Assembly (NCBI GenBank): GCA_963575745.1
Contig: CAUYUJ010016056.1
Span: 1 to 64,000, forward strand
Length of the DNA stretch: 64,000 nucleotides
Reading direction: 5' to 3'
DNA from: Prorocentrum cordatum
Lineage: Eukaryota; Sar; Dinophyceae; Prorocentrales; Prorocentraceae
Both the position numbers and the translations under genes were made by a program. Of the stretch, positions 11,150 through 21,811 are shown in pieces. The number at the start of each line of letters is the position of its first letter. The stretch's first letter is position 1. The notes beneath the pieces were generated by a model. The model was not told the origin of the DNA and searched no databases. It saw only the letters and a program-made list of their open reading frames with translations.

Positions 11150-11152
11150 CGC
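10866..11152. repeat. CACACG hexamer microsatellite
   Basis: About 290 bp of CACACG with CA interruptions. The His/Thr-rich open frames here are a by-product of the repeat. Confidence 0.95.
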
Positions 11153-12797
11153 GAACGATGAAGCCGCGGAGGGTCCATTACGCACGGCCTGCCAAGCTGC
11201 GTATCGCCATTGGCGCGCGCTCGCGGCATCAAACTTAAGGCGGGTTTGTGCACGCGCAGTAAGATCATCGCACGCCTGCCTGGTTCAACGGCCACGGCGT
11301 CGCGTTTCGAGCCACCCGACGCGCGCGCGCTTGACCTGTGCGCTGGGGGCTCACACGGATGATGACGTTGGTGGGCAAGGTGCGGCCCACCTGGTTCTGT
11401 CATCCATCGGAATGGTCATGATATGGCTGGCGCGCGCCGCTGTGCGCACGTGGCAGCGCGACTGGAACGCGCGGCGTCCCACCACTCGGCTGCGATTCGC
11501 TTCGGCACGTGCATGTCGCCAACCGCGCATTGGCGCTGCACGCGCAGTTGCGAGGACCTGACCGCCCACCGTTCACCAACCACGCCAACGACAAATCGAA
11601 GCTCGTTTCCGCACCTGGCGCGGTGCATTTGCGTTTGCGACGGCAGGCTTTAAGACGTCTGCGTCGGCCTTCAATTCAGACGTTCGCCCTCGGCGGAAGA
11701 CACGGATTTCTGATCTAGTTCCCTCGGTGCTACGCATCGAGCAAGGGTGGCCGCTTGCGCGCGAACGGTGGGTTGGCGTTTGTAGCGGTGGTGGTGGAGG
11801 TGCTCGGGGCGTTGTTGTTGGCGGTGGTAGTGTTGGCGGTGTCGCAGCCCGAAGATATGGCAGCGTTGCTTGACGCGGCGTAGGTATGGCCGTTGGCGCG
11901 GGTGGTGCGTTCGCGCGTTTGCGCGCGTTGTTGCGCGTGCAGCAGCGTGCGCGCGGGGCGCGCGGGCGGCGGCGGCGGGCTCATGGCGGGCGGAGAAGCG
12001 CGGCAGGCAGTTGTGCGCGCGCGGCGCTGGTTTTCCATGCGGGAGGGGGGCGGGGGGGGGGGCGGGGGGGGGGGGCCAGCGCGGGGGGGAGGGGGGGGGG
12101 GTGGGGTGGGGGGGAAGGGGGGAAGGTGATGGGGGTGGACTCTCGCCGCCCCGCCTCGGCCCAAAGCGGCAATCTCGGCGGGCCGCGCCTCGTCGCTCAG
12201 ATTCGCGCGTCGCGCGTCGGGGGGTCGGTCTAGATGGGCGCGTGGCCCAAAGCCGTCGCTGCGCGCACTTAAGCGCGGGCGCGCGCCTCGGCGCCGCGGT
12301 AACGCGCGCCCCGCGCTATCATCCATCGCAGCGGCTTGCGCGCGCGCCTGGTTGGCTGCGGTCGGGCATGCTAGGCGCCGATGCGGGGGGCGCTAGTGGC
12401 GCCCGACGCGCGCGCCGACATTGGCAGTTCCAGCGCGGCGCGAACGGCGCGTTCTGAATTGTCTGCGCGCGGGCCTTCCGCGCGCGCCCGAACGGGGGGT
12501 GGCGGCGGAGGCGGGGCGTTTGCGCAGATGTAGGAGTTGGTGGAGCAATTGTCGGGGGCGCTGGCGGCGGGGGGGCGGGGCGGGGGCGGCGGGGGGCGGC
12601 GGCGACGCGAGCGGCCGACGGATCGGGCGGGTTTGCGCAAGGGCAGCTGGCGCGCCACGGTCCAACATTTGACGTTGCTGGCGATCCACTGCGCGCAGCG
12701 CAGACATAATGGCTGCCGACGGTAAGCTCGACGCAGCTCGCTATCGCGCGGCATGCCTTCTGGCGCCCAATTGTGTCGCGCCGCAGAGGGCCACCTA
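11153..12797. other. CG-rich intergenic DNA with G-runs
   Basis: Sequence dense in CGCG dinucleotides. A G-run cluster with short C interruptions lies at 12040-12128. No frame has convincing coding character. Confidence 0.5.
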
Positions 12798-13070
12798 GCG
12801 TCCGTTGGCCAGCCGGGGCCCGCTGGCGCCTGTGCCGCACCGCGATGGGCAAATTAGCACCCCTTGGCCAACTGGGGCCCGCTGGCAACTGTGCCGCTGC
12901 GCGAAGAGCTAAGTTGTGTTCTCTGGCCAACTGGGGCCCGCTGGCACCTGTGCCACCTCGCCAAGGGGTCGGTTAGTGTCCGCTGGCCAACTGGAGCCGC
13001 TGGCAACCGTGCCTTTTCGCAAAGAGATATTTGACGTCCGCTGGTCAACTTGGACCCGCTGGCACGCCGC
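12798..13070. repeat. 59-bp tandem repeat, five copies
   Basis: The marker TGGCCAACTGGGGCCCGCTG recurs at 12805, 12864, 12923, 12983 and 13041 with substitutions, giving a 58-60 bp period. Confidence 0.85.
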
Positions 13071-13884
13071 CGCCGCCCAGGGACACCCTGATCAACCGCC
13101 AAATGCTAGAATGACGATAAAGGCATGGGCAAGGCCCTGGGTCAGGGCAAGAACCCGAGCAAGGGCAATCGCCTGTGCAATACAAGAAGGGGGGGAGCCA
13201 TGATGCAGGCATCATGTCGCAGTAGCAGTTGTCGAGGGCGGCGCGCAAGCGCGTTTTAATGCTTGGACCCAGGAGTTACCACACCAGCAGAGTGGCCAAC
13301 CACTTGCCCACAGTTGCTCAAGGCCGTGAAGGGAGAGGAGGACTTCCCTGGCAGCTCCAGGGCGGCGCAGGCTCTGGCATCTGAGTGCCCCGCGGCGGCG
13401 TGCAATCTGGCGCGCGGGCGTCGCCCCCATCGGCCATGACTGACCGCGGGCCAATCAGCCATTAGCATCAGCGCAACCCCCCCTCACCGCCGCATCCCAC
13501 CCCCATGCGTGGCCAGTTGCGCGCGCTGGGGCTGGCGGCGCGCGCTGCGTCGCCGACGAAGGCGAAGACTAGCTCTGATTTCGCGGGTGCTGGCACAACT
13601 GGTCGCGAACAAAGCCATTGTCGCGCGGGCGTGGCGCGCGTCTGCGCGACGCGCGGGCACGGGGAGGCCGCGCCTTTCCAGCGCATTTGCATACGGGGTC
13701 GCCCTTTGCGTTGCTGGGGAAAGTACGCGCCGCGCGCAAACGTGGTGGGCCGCGCAGGCGAGGCGCATGTGCGCGCCGCAAGTAGATGGCCATGATCGCG
13801 AAGCCTTGTCTTGCGCGCAGTTTGCCAATGCCGGCAGAACAACATTTAAACGAATGTGACGCGTGACGCGGGTGCCCGACCGCA
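13071..13884. other. No gene supported
   Basis: CG-rich DNA. A + frame (13505-13795) and overlapping - frames are open, without motifs. Confidence 0.4.
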
Positions 13885-14062
13885 TCTTTAAAACAACTTT
13901 AAAACAACTTTAAAACAACTTTAAACGGACTTGAAAACAACTTTGAAACAACTTTAAAACAACTTTAAAACAACCTTAAAACAACTTTGAAACAACTTTA
14001 AAACAACTTTAAAACAACTTTAAAACAACTTTAAAACAACTTTAAAACAACTTTGAAACGAC
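13885..14062. repeat. CTTTAAAACAA minisatellite (11-mer)
   Basis: About 16 tandem copies, in inverted orientation relative to 3574-3656. Confidence 0.9.
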
Positions 14063-14300
14063 CCTAGACAACGCTTGGGGCATCGCCCATCAGCTATGGC
14101 TGCCTCATAGAGACGGGCGCAAGCGGTGCGGAACTGTCAGGCGCGGCAGCAGTACGTGTTCTCTACGAAAGGACATACGACTCCGCGTGCAAACAGTGGT
14201 TGAACCACGCGGGCGCACACACGGTCAAGCGCGCCAGACCACCTTGGGCAACTTCGAGGACATACCCCCTTCCGTCGAGAGGGTGTCGAGGCAGTTTTCG

Positions 14301-14378
14301 GAAAGAACTTTAAAACAACTTTAAAATAACTTTAAAACAACGTTTACGTTGTTTTAAAGTTGTTTTTAAGTTCTTTCT
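14301..14378. repeat. Hairpin built from the 11-mer minisatellite
   Basis: A left arm starting GAAAGAACTT and ending AAAACAACG meets a right arm starting CGTTGTTTT and ending AAGTTCTTTC. The loop is only TTTA; the left arm has one extra unit. Confidence 0.8.
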
Positions 14379-14714
14379 GAAATCGTGGTTTCCGGAGTAA
14401 AATCGTACCCAGGCGCCCTCGGGGCGTGATCCAGGTTTTGCAAAGTACCCCCCAACCCCCCCTGCGCGCTGGTCGAGGTGCCACCCCTTGTCTACTCACT
14501 GATCTAGGCGCTCTGGCCAGGGTGCCAGGTGCGCCATGGCCACCCGCCCATGGGGCGCGCGGGGGGTGGGTGGGTGGGCAGGCGAGTACTGGCGGCGGTG
14601 GCGGCGGCGGTATGATTGGCATGGTGGGCCCGTGTCCGTAGGCGTGGTCGGTGGGTGGGGGGGAAGGCGGCAGGGGGGGGGTCGTGCGCCTGCGTGCTCG
14701 GGGAGCTGTTGCCA

Positions 14715-14745
<31 letters not shown>
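14715..14745. repeat. Poly-G run of about 31
   Basis: An uninterrupted G homopolymer within a G-rich strand that continues to 16.1 kb. Confidence 0.9.
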
Positions 14746-14746
<1 letters not shown>

Positions 14747-15084
14747 GTTCGCGCGAAGTGGGAGGCGCATGCGGCGGCGGTGCGGCTGCGGCTGGCGGCT
14801 GTGCGGCGTGCGGGAGCGGGGTGGATGGGCGAGGCGTGTGTGCGCGGGGGGCGGGGGCGGGTGGCGCGGGGGGCGATGGGCGGGTGGGGGGCGGGGGGGC
14901 GGGGGGGGGGCGCGTTGGCTGCGGTGGCACAGCGGCGCGGGGGCTGGGGTGCGGAGGGGCAGGCGCGAAGTTGGCCGCGTGGCACTTGCGCGGGCGGTGG
15001 TCAAGGGCGGGGCGTTGGCGGTGGCGGGTGCGGTGGCGATCGGGTGCGTGCTTGCATGCTGAGGCGCGCTGTGGTAGGGCGGTT

Positions 15085-15125
15085 TGAGGGTGTGTGTGTG
15101 TGTGTGTGCGTGTGGTGGTGGTGGG
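15085..15125. repeat. GT-rich simple sequence
   Basis: (GT)n followed by GGTGGTGG. Confidence 0.85.
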
Positions 15126-15157
15126 ATGGGGTGGGGGGGCTTGGTTCGCAACGCCGT

Positions 15158-15270
15158 GCCATCGGGCCGTGGGGTAACAGCCTCATCGGCGCTCGGGCCA
15201 TCGGGCCATCGGGCGCTCGCCATCGGGCCATCGGGTGAAGCGCCGTCGTGGCATCGGGCCATCGCGCGCC
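15158..15270. repeat. GGGCCATC short tandem repeat
   Basis: Degenerate copies of GGGCCATC and GGGCGCTC. Confidence 0.75.
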
Positions 15271-15409
15271 CGCCCATCTCAACAACTCGAGGCGCCATCG
15301 CCCTTGCCCATGCCCCGACGCTGTGCTGCCCCACCAGGCCTGCGCCTGCACGTGGCGCCCTAGCGCCTGCGCCAGGATTTCACTGGTGCCAAGCCCTGGC
15401 ACCTAGTGG

Positions 15410-16130
15410 CGTGCGTGTGCGTGCGCGGCGTGCGTGTGCGTGCGCGTGTGCGTGTGTGTGTGTGTGGTGGTGGTGGTGGTGGCGGTGGTGGTGGTGGCGG
15501 TGGTGCTAGCGGCGGCGGCGCTGGCGGTGGTGGTGTTTTTTTTGGGTGGGGATGACTGCCAAGGGCCAAGGGTGGTGCTGGGTGGTTCTGGCGGTGGCGG
15601 CGGCGTGGGCGCGTTCGCGCGGCGGTGCTGGCGGTGGTGGCGGGGTCGTGCGGGGAGGGGTTAGGGGTCGGTGGGGTGGGGCGGGGTGGGGTGGGGGGGG
15701 GCAGTGGTGGCTGCGTGGCTGGGGACACGCGCGTGGTGGTGGTGGGTGGGGCGGGCTGCTCGCGGGCGATGCATGCTAATGGTCGGTGGGTGGGCTGACG
15801 CGTGGGGCGCGGCGTGGTGCGGCGGATGCGTGGGCGGGGGTGGCCAGGTGGCGGGGTGGGATGGGATGGGGGGGAGGGGGGGGAAGGGGGCAGCGCGTGG
15901 GCTGTGGGCGGGGTGGTGTGCGTGCGTGTGTGGCGCGTGGTTGTGTGGCGGCGTGGTAGCGAGGTGGGTTGTGCGTTGGGTCGGGGTGGGCGGTAGTCGT
16001 GTGTTACAGCGTGGTGCTGGGTTTGTGATGAGTGCGCGGGGTGACATGTGTTTGGCGCTCGTGGTGGTGTTTTTTTTTGGTGGGGGGCGTGCGTGCGTGT
16101 GCGTGTAGTGATGGGAGGGCGTCTTCGTGT
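15410..16130. repeat. G/T-rich low-complexity strand
   Basis: Imperfect GTG, GGT and GCG repeats with pronounced strand asymmetry. No gene is supported. Confidence 0.75.
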
Positions 16131-16139
16131 GGGAGGGGG

Positions 16140-16800
16140 GTGATGTGTGTTACAGTGAGCTTTGGGCATTGAGCCCAAGGCATCCGGCCCTGAGGCAAGA
16201 CCACTTGCTGATCGCCCGTCGTGGAGTCTTGGGCTATTGGGGGAGGGGTAGCCTGGTACGAAATACGGGCGTGGTTGCGAATGCTTACACATGGTTGGCA
16301 TATGCGTGCGTTGCTGGGTGTCGTTTCTTGGGTTTGCAGTGGCCAGCGCCGAGACCATGGAACTGCATCAATGCAGTTTGGTTGCGCAGCGTCTTCCGAT
16401 GAGGGCCTGGGCCTCGCACCGTCGTGGTGGCAGGTAATCAAATTCGCCGAGGGTTCCCTTTGCAGGGATGGACGATTTCTGTTGCATGTGGTAGAGCAAC
16501 GTGCGTGTGGTGAGGCACTCGGGGCCTTTAGGCTCCCCAGGGCCTTAGGAATCTGGTTGCATCTTGGGACCTGGGCAGTCTGGGATAGCTTTGGGTCTCC
16601 TGTGTATGAGGGCTTCCCGCGGCCTTATGCATCTTGGGACCAGAGGCAGCTAAGGGCGCTCTTGGGTCTTCACCATATTCTCGCTTCTAGGGGCCTTAGG
16701 CAAATTGGGGCCACTTCGGGCTTTAGGTTTATTCAATTTCGTAGGGCCTCAGGCGTCCAACCTTGAGGTAGTAGGCTTCCGTGGGCATCTTGGAGCTTGA
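16140..16800. repeat. Degenerate CATCTTGGG / CCTTAGG repeat tract
   Basis: Loose repetition of GCATCTTGGGACC and GGGCCTTAGG. The same motif family fills introns of genes 1 and 3 and 18.18-18.6 kb. Confidence 0.6.
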
Positions 16801-16957
16801 ACAATAAATTGCGTCATCGGTGATGTGCCGTTCTTCGAATGAATACCCCGCACACCGATCGTTGTTTACATGTGGCAGCCGCTTCCCAGTGCAAACGGTT
16901 TTTTTGTGTGACACACGCCCAGCCTTTTTTGTCAGCGAGCGCCGAGTGCAAGTAGTC

Positions 16958-17803
16958 ATGCCACCATCGCTTCTGGCCACAGGGAAGATTGAGTTGGTCC
17001 TGGCAGTGCCCGAGCTTCCAGAGTCTTACTTTTACACAGTGCATGCGAAATTGCCAGTGTCCATTAACGTCGTGGGCACCCGTCCTGGTTCGAGTGTGGC
17101 TGCCAATGACGGCGAAGCCGTTCTTGAGGCTCCCGTTCCTGTTGCTGTTCTTGATGGTCCAACTGGTGCGCCGACTGACGTGCCAGCGCCCTCGCAGGAG
17201 CCCGGTTCTTCTGTTCACCCTGACGAGAGCCAGTGGAAGCATGAGCAACGTGAGATGGACCGCCGAGTTGAGGCCGAGAGGGGGCCTACCGATGTTGATG
17301 CTGCTGCGGTTCTTTGTGGCCGCGGCTCCGCCAGTTCCATGCTGCCAGCGTGTGCTCCTGCGCCGTCAGGACAATTGCCTTCAACTGCTTGGCTCCCGAA
17401 GTTGAGGAGCGCGAGCGCAGAGAGTCGCCAGTCTGAGCTTGCTGCGGAGGCGATCCAGATAGAGGATAGTCTTCCCGCTGATTCTGTTCCGTCGCCGACG
17501 ACGCCAGACGCCGCCTTTCCTGGGGGCGTTCCTCCTCCTCCAGTGCCTGTTCTTCCTAACTCGAGCCTCGGATCCTCCGAGGCCTGGTCTGCCGAGGTCG
17601 AGCCTCAGGCCGAGTCTCCGACAAAGAAGGTTCGCCCAGGAGTTGTCGCTCATGAGGGTGCGAGTCTGCAGCAACAACAACAGTCGGCAGTCGCGCATCA
17701 GCAGTCGGCAGTTGCGCAGCATCAGCCTGCAGTGGCGCGGCAGCGGTTTGCAGTCGCGCCTGAGCCTCAGCAGACGCAGGTTGACACTCAGAAGTATGAT
17801 TGA
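16958..17803 (+). CDS. Gene 2: Pro/Ser/Ala-rich protein with Gln-rich tail
   Basis: The ATG at 16958 gives 281 codons. The first 45 residues look ordered (MPPSLLATGKIELVLAVPEL). The middle is rich in Pro, Ser, Ala and Glu with no repeats, and the last 40 residues contain a run of five Gln followed by four QxAVA-type units. No domain is recognised and no function is assigned. The frame stays open upstream to 16820 through non-ATG codons, so the true start could differ or lie in another exon. A GGA tract and ATCTTGGGG repeats follow directly, as in the introns of genes 1 and 3, so the TGA at 17801 may end an exon rather than the gene. Confidence 0.5.
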   Translation: MPPSLLATGKIELVLAVPELPESYFYTVHAKLPVSINVVGTRPGSSVAANDGEAVLEAPVPVAVLDGPTGAPTDVPAPSQEPGSSVHPDESQWKHEQREMDRRVEAERGPTDVDAAAVLCGRGSASSMLPACAPAPSGQLPSTAWLPKLRSASAESRQSELAAEAIQIEDSLPADSVPSPTTPDAAFPGGVPPPPVPVLPNSSLGSSEAWSAEVEPQAESPTKKVRPGVVAHEGASLQQQQQSAVAHQQSAVAQHQPAVARQRFAVAPEPQQTQVDTQKYD

Positions 17804-17828
17804 GCCACGCCTCCATTGGCAGATGGCA

Positions 17829-17920
17829 GATGAGGGAGGAGGGGAGGAAGGATGGGGAGGAGGAGGAGAGAGGAGCTGGGAGGAGAGAGGATGGAGGAGG
17901 GAGCGCCATCTTCAATTTAC
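17829..17920. repeat. GGA-rich tract
   Basis: A purine tract that starts the same two-part arrangement as in introns 5839-6625 and 21812-22620. Confidence 0.75.
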
Positions 17921-18179
17921 CAACGGGGTTGGAGGGAGGGGGGAGAAGGCTGCACCAATCGCGCTGGCACTAATGCTTTCGATTTTGCGCAAAGGCGCCA
18001 ATATTTCGCAGGCGAGACCGCAAACGCGGTGACGCCAACTCTGTTTCGCACATCGGCTGGTGCGAACATTGGACTTCCTTTCGTGTGAGTCTGAGTGTCT
18101 CTAAGGCATATGGCGCCACCATGCCTCTTGTTTGAGTGAGTCTGAGTGTCCTCTGCTTGTGTCTCTAAGGCCTATAACG

Positions 18180-18600
18180 CCTGAAGGTCTCTTGGGGGGC
18201 TTCTCAGGGCATCTTGGGGCCGTAAGCGGCCAGGGGCATCTTGGGGCCTCAGGCGTCTTAAGGGATCTTGGGATCTACTACGGTGGCTGGGGGCATCATT
18301 GGGCCTTTGGCGTCTTAGGGCATCTTGGGGCCTTATGCGTCTTATGGTTTCTTGGGGCGTCAGGCGTCTGGGGGCATTAAGTGCCATATGCATATACGGT
18401 CTGGAATGTATGCGTATTGGGGTATCTGGGGCCTTGGAACTATTGGGGCACTGTAAGGCTTTAGGTACCTGGTGGCATCTGAGGGCCTTAGGCGTATGAA
18501 GGCATCTTGTGGGCTTAGGCGTCATCGGGTTTCTTGGGCCTTAGGCGTCTCAGGGGGCCTTCGGGCCTTAGGTGCATTGGGCTCCTGTGTGCTTCATGCC
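18180..18600. repeat. CATCTTGGGGCC / TTAGGCGTC degenerate tandem
   Basis: About 15-20 loose units of 20-30 bp. Confidence 0.7.
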
Positions 18601-19260
18601 TCCTAGTGCTTTCGCTTCGGGCATGCATGGTACCTCGCGCCCGCTCAAAATAACATGCCAATGCACACATTCCACACCACATAATAGAAGTTGACCATGA
18701 TATTCTCGAGCGTGTTCTGCGCCAGATATGTTCACTGGCAGCCTTTACCTTCTCTCGGCGGTGCCGTTAGTTGTCATGTCGGCTGGGCATGCGCGTTCGA
18801 CCTTTCATGCTGGCCCTGGCATGCGAGTGGGTACCATTACCATTCCACCCTGCTTCCCACACCATCTTCTCGCCCCCCCTTTCCACTCACCCAAGCACCT
18901 TGTATATGTGCTCCTCCACTCCTCCGCTCCTCTTGCACTCCTCTGTCCATCGGTTCCGTCGGAGTGCGAACTGACGCGTCTCAGGCTTCAGCGGAATGGG
19001 AACACGTGACGATCGTAGATTTGAGGAGGGCGCTCTAGGGGGCTATGCATGGGCACGCAAATACATGTCATCAACGGTATGCGCACACATGCAACACCTA
19101 AACAATCACACGGTATTCGAGCACTTGCGGTCGTGCACGTGCTGTTCTCTGCTATCGGTCAGCCTATGTTCCCGATTTGCCCGATCTTAACCCCAGGAAC
19201 GGCGAGACGCTATGCTACGTGCCAGAGAAATATTGCTATGTGTGTGCCGGAGAGATTTGG
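18601..19260. other. Intergenic DNA upstream of gene 3
   Basis: Balanced base composition. No gene is supported. A CCT tract follows at 19274-19300. Confidence 0.45.
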
Positions 19261-19307
19261 TCTTGCCCACGTCTCCTCCTCCTCCTCCTCCTCCTCCTCC
19301 ACCTCCC

Positions 19308-19325
19308 ACCGCAGCCGTTTTGGCT
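19308..19325 (+). other. Candidate relict spliced leader
   Basis: CCGCAGCCGTTTTGGCT matches the first 17 core bases of the dinoflagellate spliced leader with two transitions. The last four leader bases are not conserved. It lies 79 bases upstream of the ATG at 19404, nearly the same spacing as in gene 1. Confidence 0.55.
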
Positions 19326-19403
19326 TTGTACGGTTTCGGGCTAAGAGCCCTCGCCACGGGGCCTCAGGTGCCACGTCGGGCACCTTCCGATCTCAGACCC
19401 GCG

Positions 19404-21811
19404 ATGCCAGGCAAGAAGCAGAAGGTCACGAGGTCATCAGCCAGCGACGCTGGCTTCTCGGGCATTGCTGCCGCACTGGTTGGTCCAGACGAGGACGGCC
19501 AAATCCTTGGCGACACCCCCGTCGGGGCGGCCCCTGCGGGGCCATCCCAGGCCGTGGCTGACAAGCAGTCCGTGAAGGCCCAGAAGTACGCTAAGAAGAA
19601 GGTCGACTCTTGCCCCTGCTGCACCAAGCCAGCGAAATCAATCTTGCCGCTGGCCGACCAGCTGCCGCTTCTTCGGCGCCAAGGTGCAGACCGACTCAGG
19701 GTGCCTCGACTGCGAGGAGATCTTCACAGCATTGAAGGCTGGACTCTACTTGTGCGAGAACGTGTCCTACCAGCAGTTCTGCCAGGACATGGCTGACGAT
19801 AGTTATGCGCTGCAGTTGCCCTTCAACAAGGCCTCCGAGGAGATCGAGGACAGGAAGAAGGCCCAGAGCAGCCTCAAGACGAGGATGCTGCCGTCGGATG
19901 TCTTGGAGGCCACGTCGACTGGCTTCACGGTGTTCAAGGACAAGCGGGGTTTCACGCCAGGGGAGTTCCAGGAGGAGTTCGGCAAGGAACCGTCGGAGCT
20001 GGGATACAAGTTGCAGGACCTTATCAGCGAGAAGGGGACGCAGTACAAGGGTGTGCTCAAGGATGACGAGGGAGAGAAGAAGGGGGCGCGATACCAGATG
20101 TACCGCACATACGAAGTGCGCAAGTCAGACTACAAGATGCCCATCGAGAATCATCTCTTCGCAGGCCAGGGCAACAACACGTTTAAGAACCTGACGCATT
20201 GTGCCAGCGCGAAGCGTTCTCAGGAGGCGATGATGTTTCAGAAGCTTCGGAACTGCCGCCTGAGCACAGCCGACATCAAGCAGCGCAGTGCTGCCGCAGG
20301 TAGTGGAGGTGGAGGTGGAGGCCCTGGCTCGCGGCGAGATCGTGATGACCCCGATGACGGAGTCGGAGATGATGAAGATGATGAGGAGGATGAGGCTGGA
20401 TCGGGCAGTGAGGACGGCGAGGAGGACGACGGATGCAATGACAGCGGCGGCGCCCATCAGCCAGAGGCGAAGCTGTTAAAGGTGACGCCGTCCAAAGGTC
20501 CCAGGGGTGCCAAGTCTGCGGTTGGAAGCCCGAGCAAACCTGATTCCTCCCCGAAGCTCGGGGCGCCGAGCGTGGCCAACACAGTGGGAGGTGCCAACAG
20601 GAAGCGTAAGTCACTGGGTGATGCCGCCTCCTCTTTCGGTGACACGAAGGCTGGCAAGTACGAGCGGCGGACAGTCGAGGAGTTCATCGCACTTCTTCCT
20701 TTTCAGGCAGCCCTTTCGATTAGCAATCATTCTAGGTTGCACTACCGCTTCGCGAATAAGCTATTGGACGAGTTGCAGCAGATGAATCCTCAGCCATCGA
20801 ACTACTTTGTTCTCAAGCAGCACCTGGATAGGCTTAACATCGTTATTGACTTCGCAAGCAAGGATAACTCCAAGCGCCCGCTCTCGGACTTGCAGGTTGA
20901 CCTTGCGAAGTTGTCTGAGTTCGTGTCGGATTGGCCCTCCAACATCAAGGACCTGCTGCTAGAGAGGCGCATGGCTGTTCTCGGTCAGATCGACGACCAA
21001 GCTACTGACGAGAAGCTCAAGCAGGTCATTGCGTGCTGCGTGCCGTGGCGCTCGTCTACCACCGACGGACTGGGCGACGAGGACGCCCACCTGTTCAACC
21101 CTCTGCAGCCCACTCTCAGCACGACGGACGGGTCCGCCATGGAGAAGGCCTCGAAGTTTCGCCAGTTGGTGCTTGACAAAGTGATCACTCCCATGTTGGC
21201 CAACGGCCCCAGCATCAAGGAACGCATCCGCCATGTTTGCGTGGTGGCGATGCAGCAGTTCGCCCAGAAGCCAGACTCGATCGATGAGATGACGTTGGCG
21301 ACACTATTCGAGGTGATGAGGGTGCTTAAAGGCTTGATCTCGATCTGCGACGGCCCAGGCACCCAGTACATCGAGCAAGGTCGCCAACTAGCACAGGTAC
21401 GCAAAGGTGGAGGACAAACCTTGGTCGACAACGTGTCTGCGGTGCTCCACGGCGTCGCTGCTTGGAAGGAGTATCTGAACGACGTGGCCGTGTCAGGGAA
21501 AAGGTTAACGCAAGAACTCATCGACGAGCACGCCGACACAACGAATGTGCTGCACGACATGCTGGAGCGTGACGTTGAGAACCTCGGCCTTGGGGTGCTG
21601 AAGAAAGCTGTGACTACATTCAAGGTGCAGGGTAGTGCTTTGCGGACTGACTTGCTCGATAAGCTCTCGAAGCTCTTGACGGGCGCCCTCGACCACGTGG
21701 CATCCCAGGTTGCGAGGTACAAGGTGAGTGTTGCCAGCAAGGGCAAGGAGGCGAGCGACCTTTCTGTTGACGGGGTTACAGAGGCCATTCAGCAATGGCG
21801 CGAGCTCTCAG
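19404..21811 (+). CDS. Gene 3 exon 1
   Basis: The first about 80 codons are in one frame and the rest in the +1 frame. It ends CTCAG|GTGGCC in phase 1. Confidence 0.6.

Noticed and set aside
10866-11152. His/Thr-rich open frames of 140-270 codons
   Set aside because: They are produced by the CACACG microsatellite in every frame.
16905-16945. AGCCTTTTTTGTCAGCG upstream of gene 2 as a leader relic
   Set aside because: Too many mismatches after AGCC.
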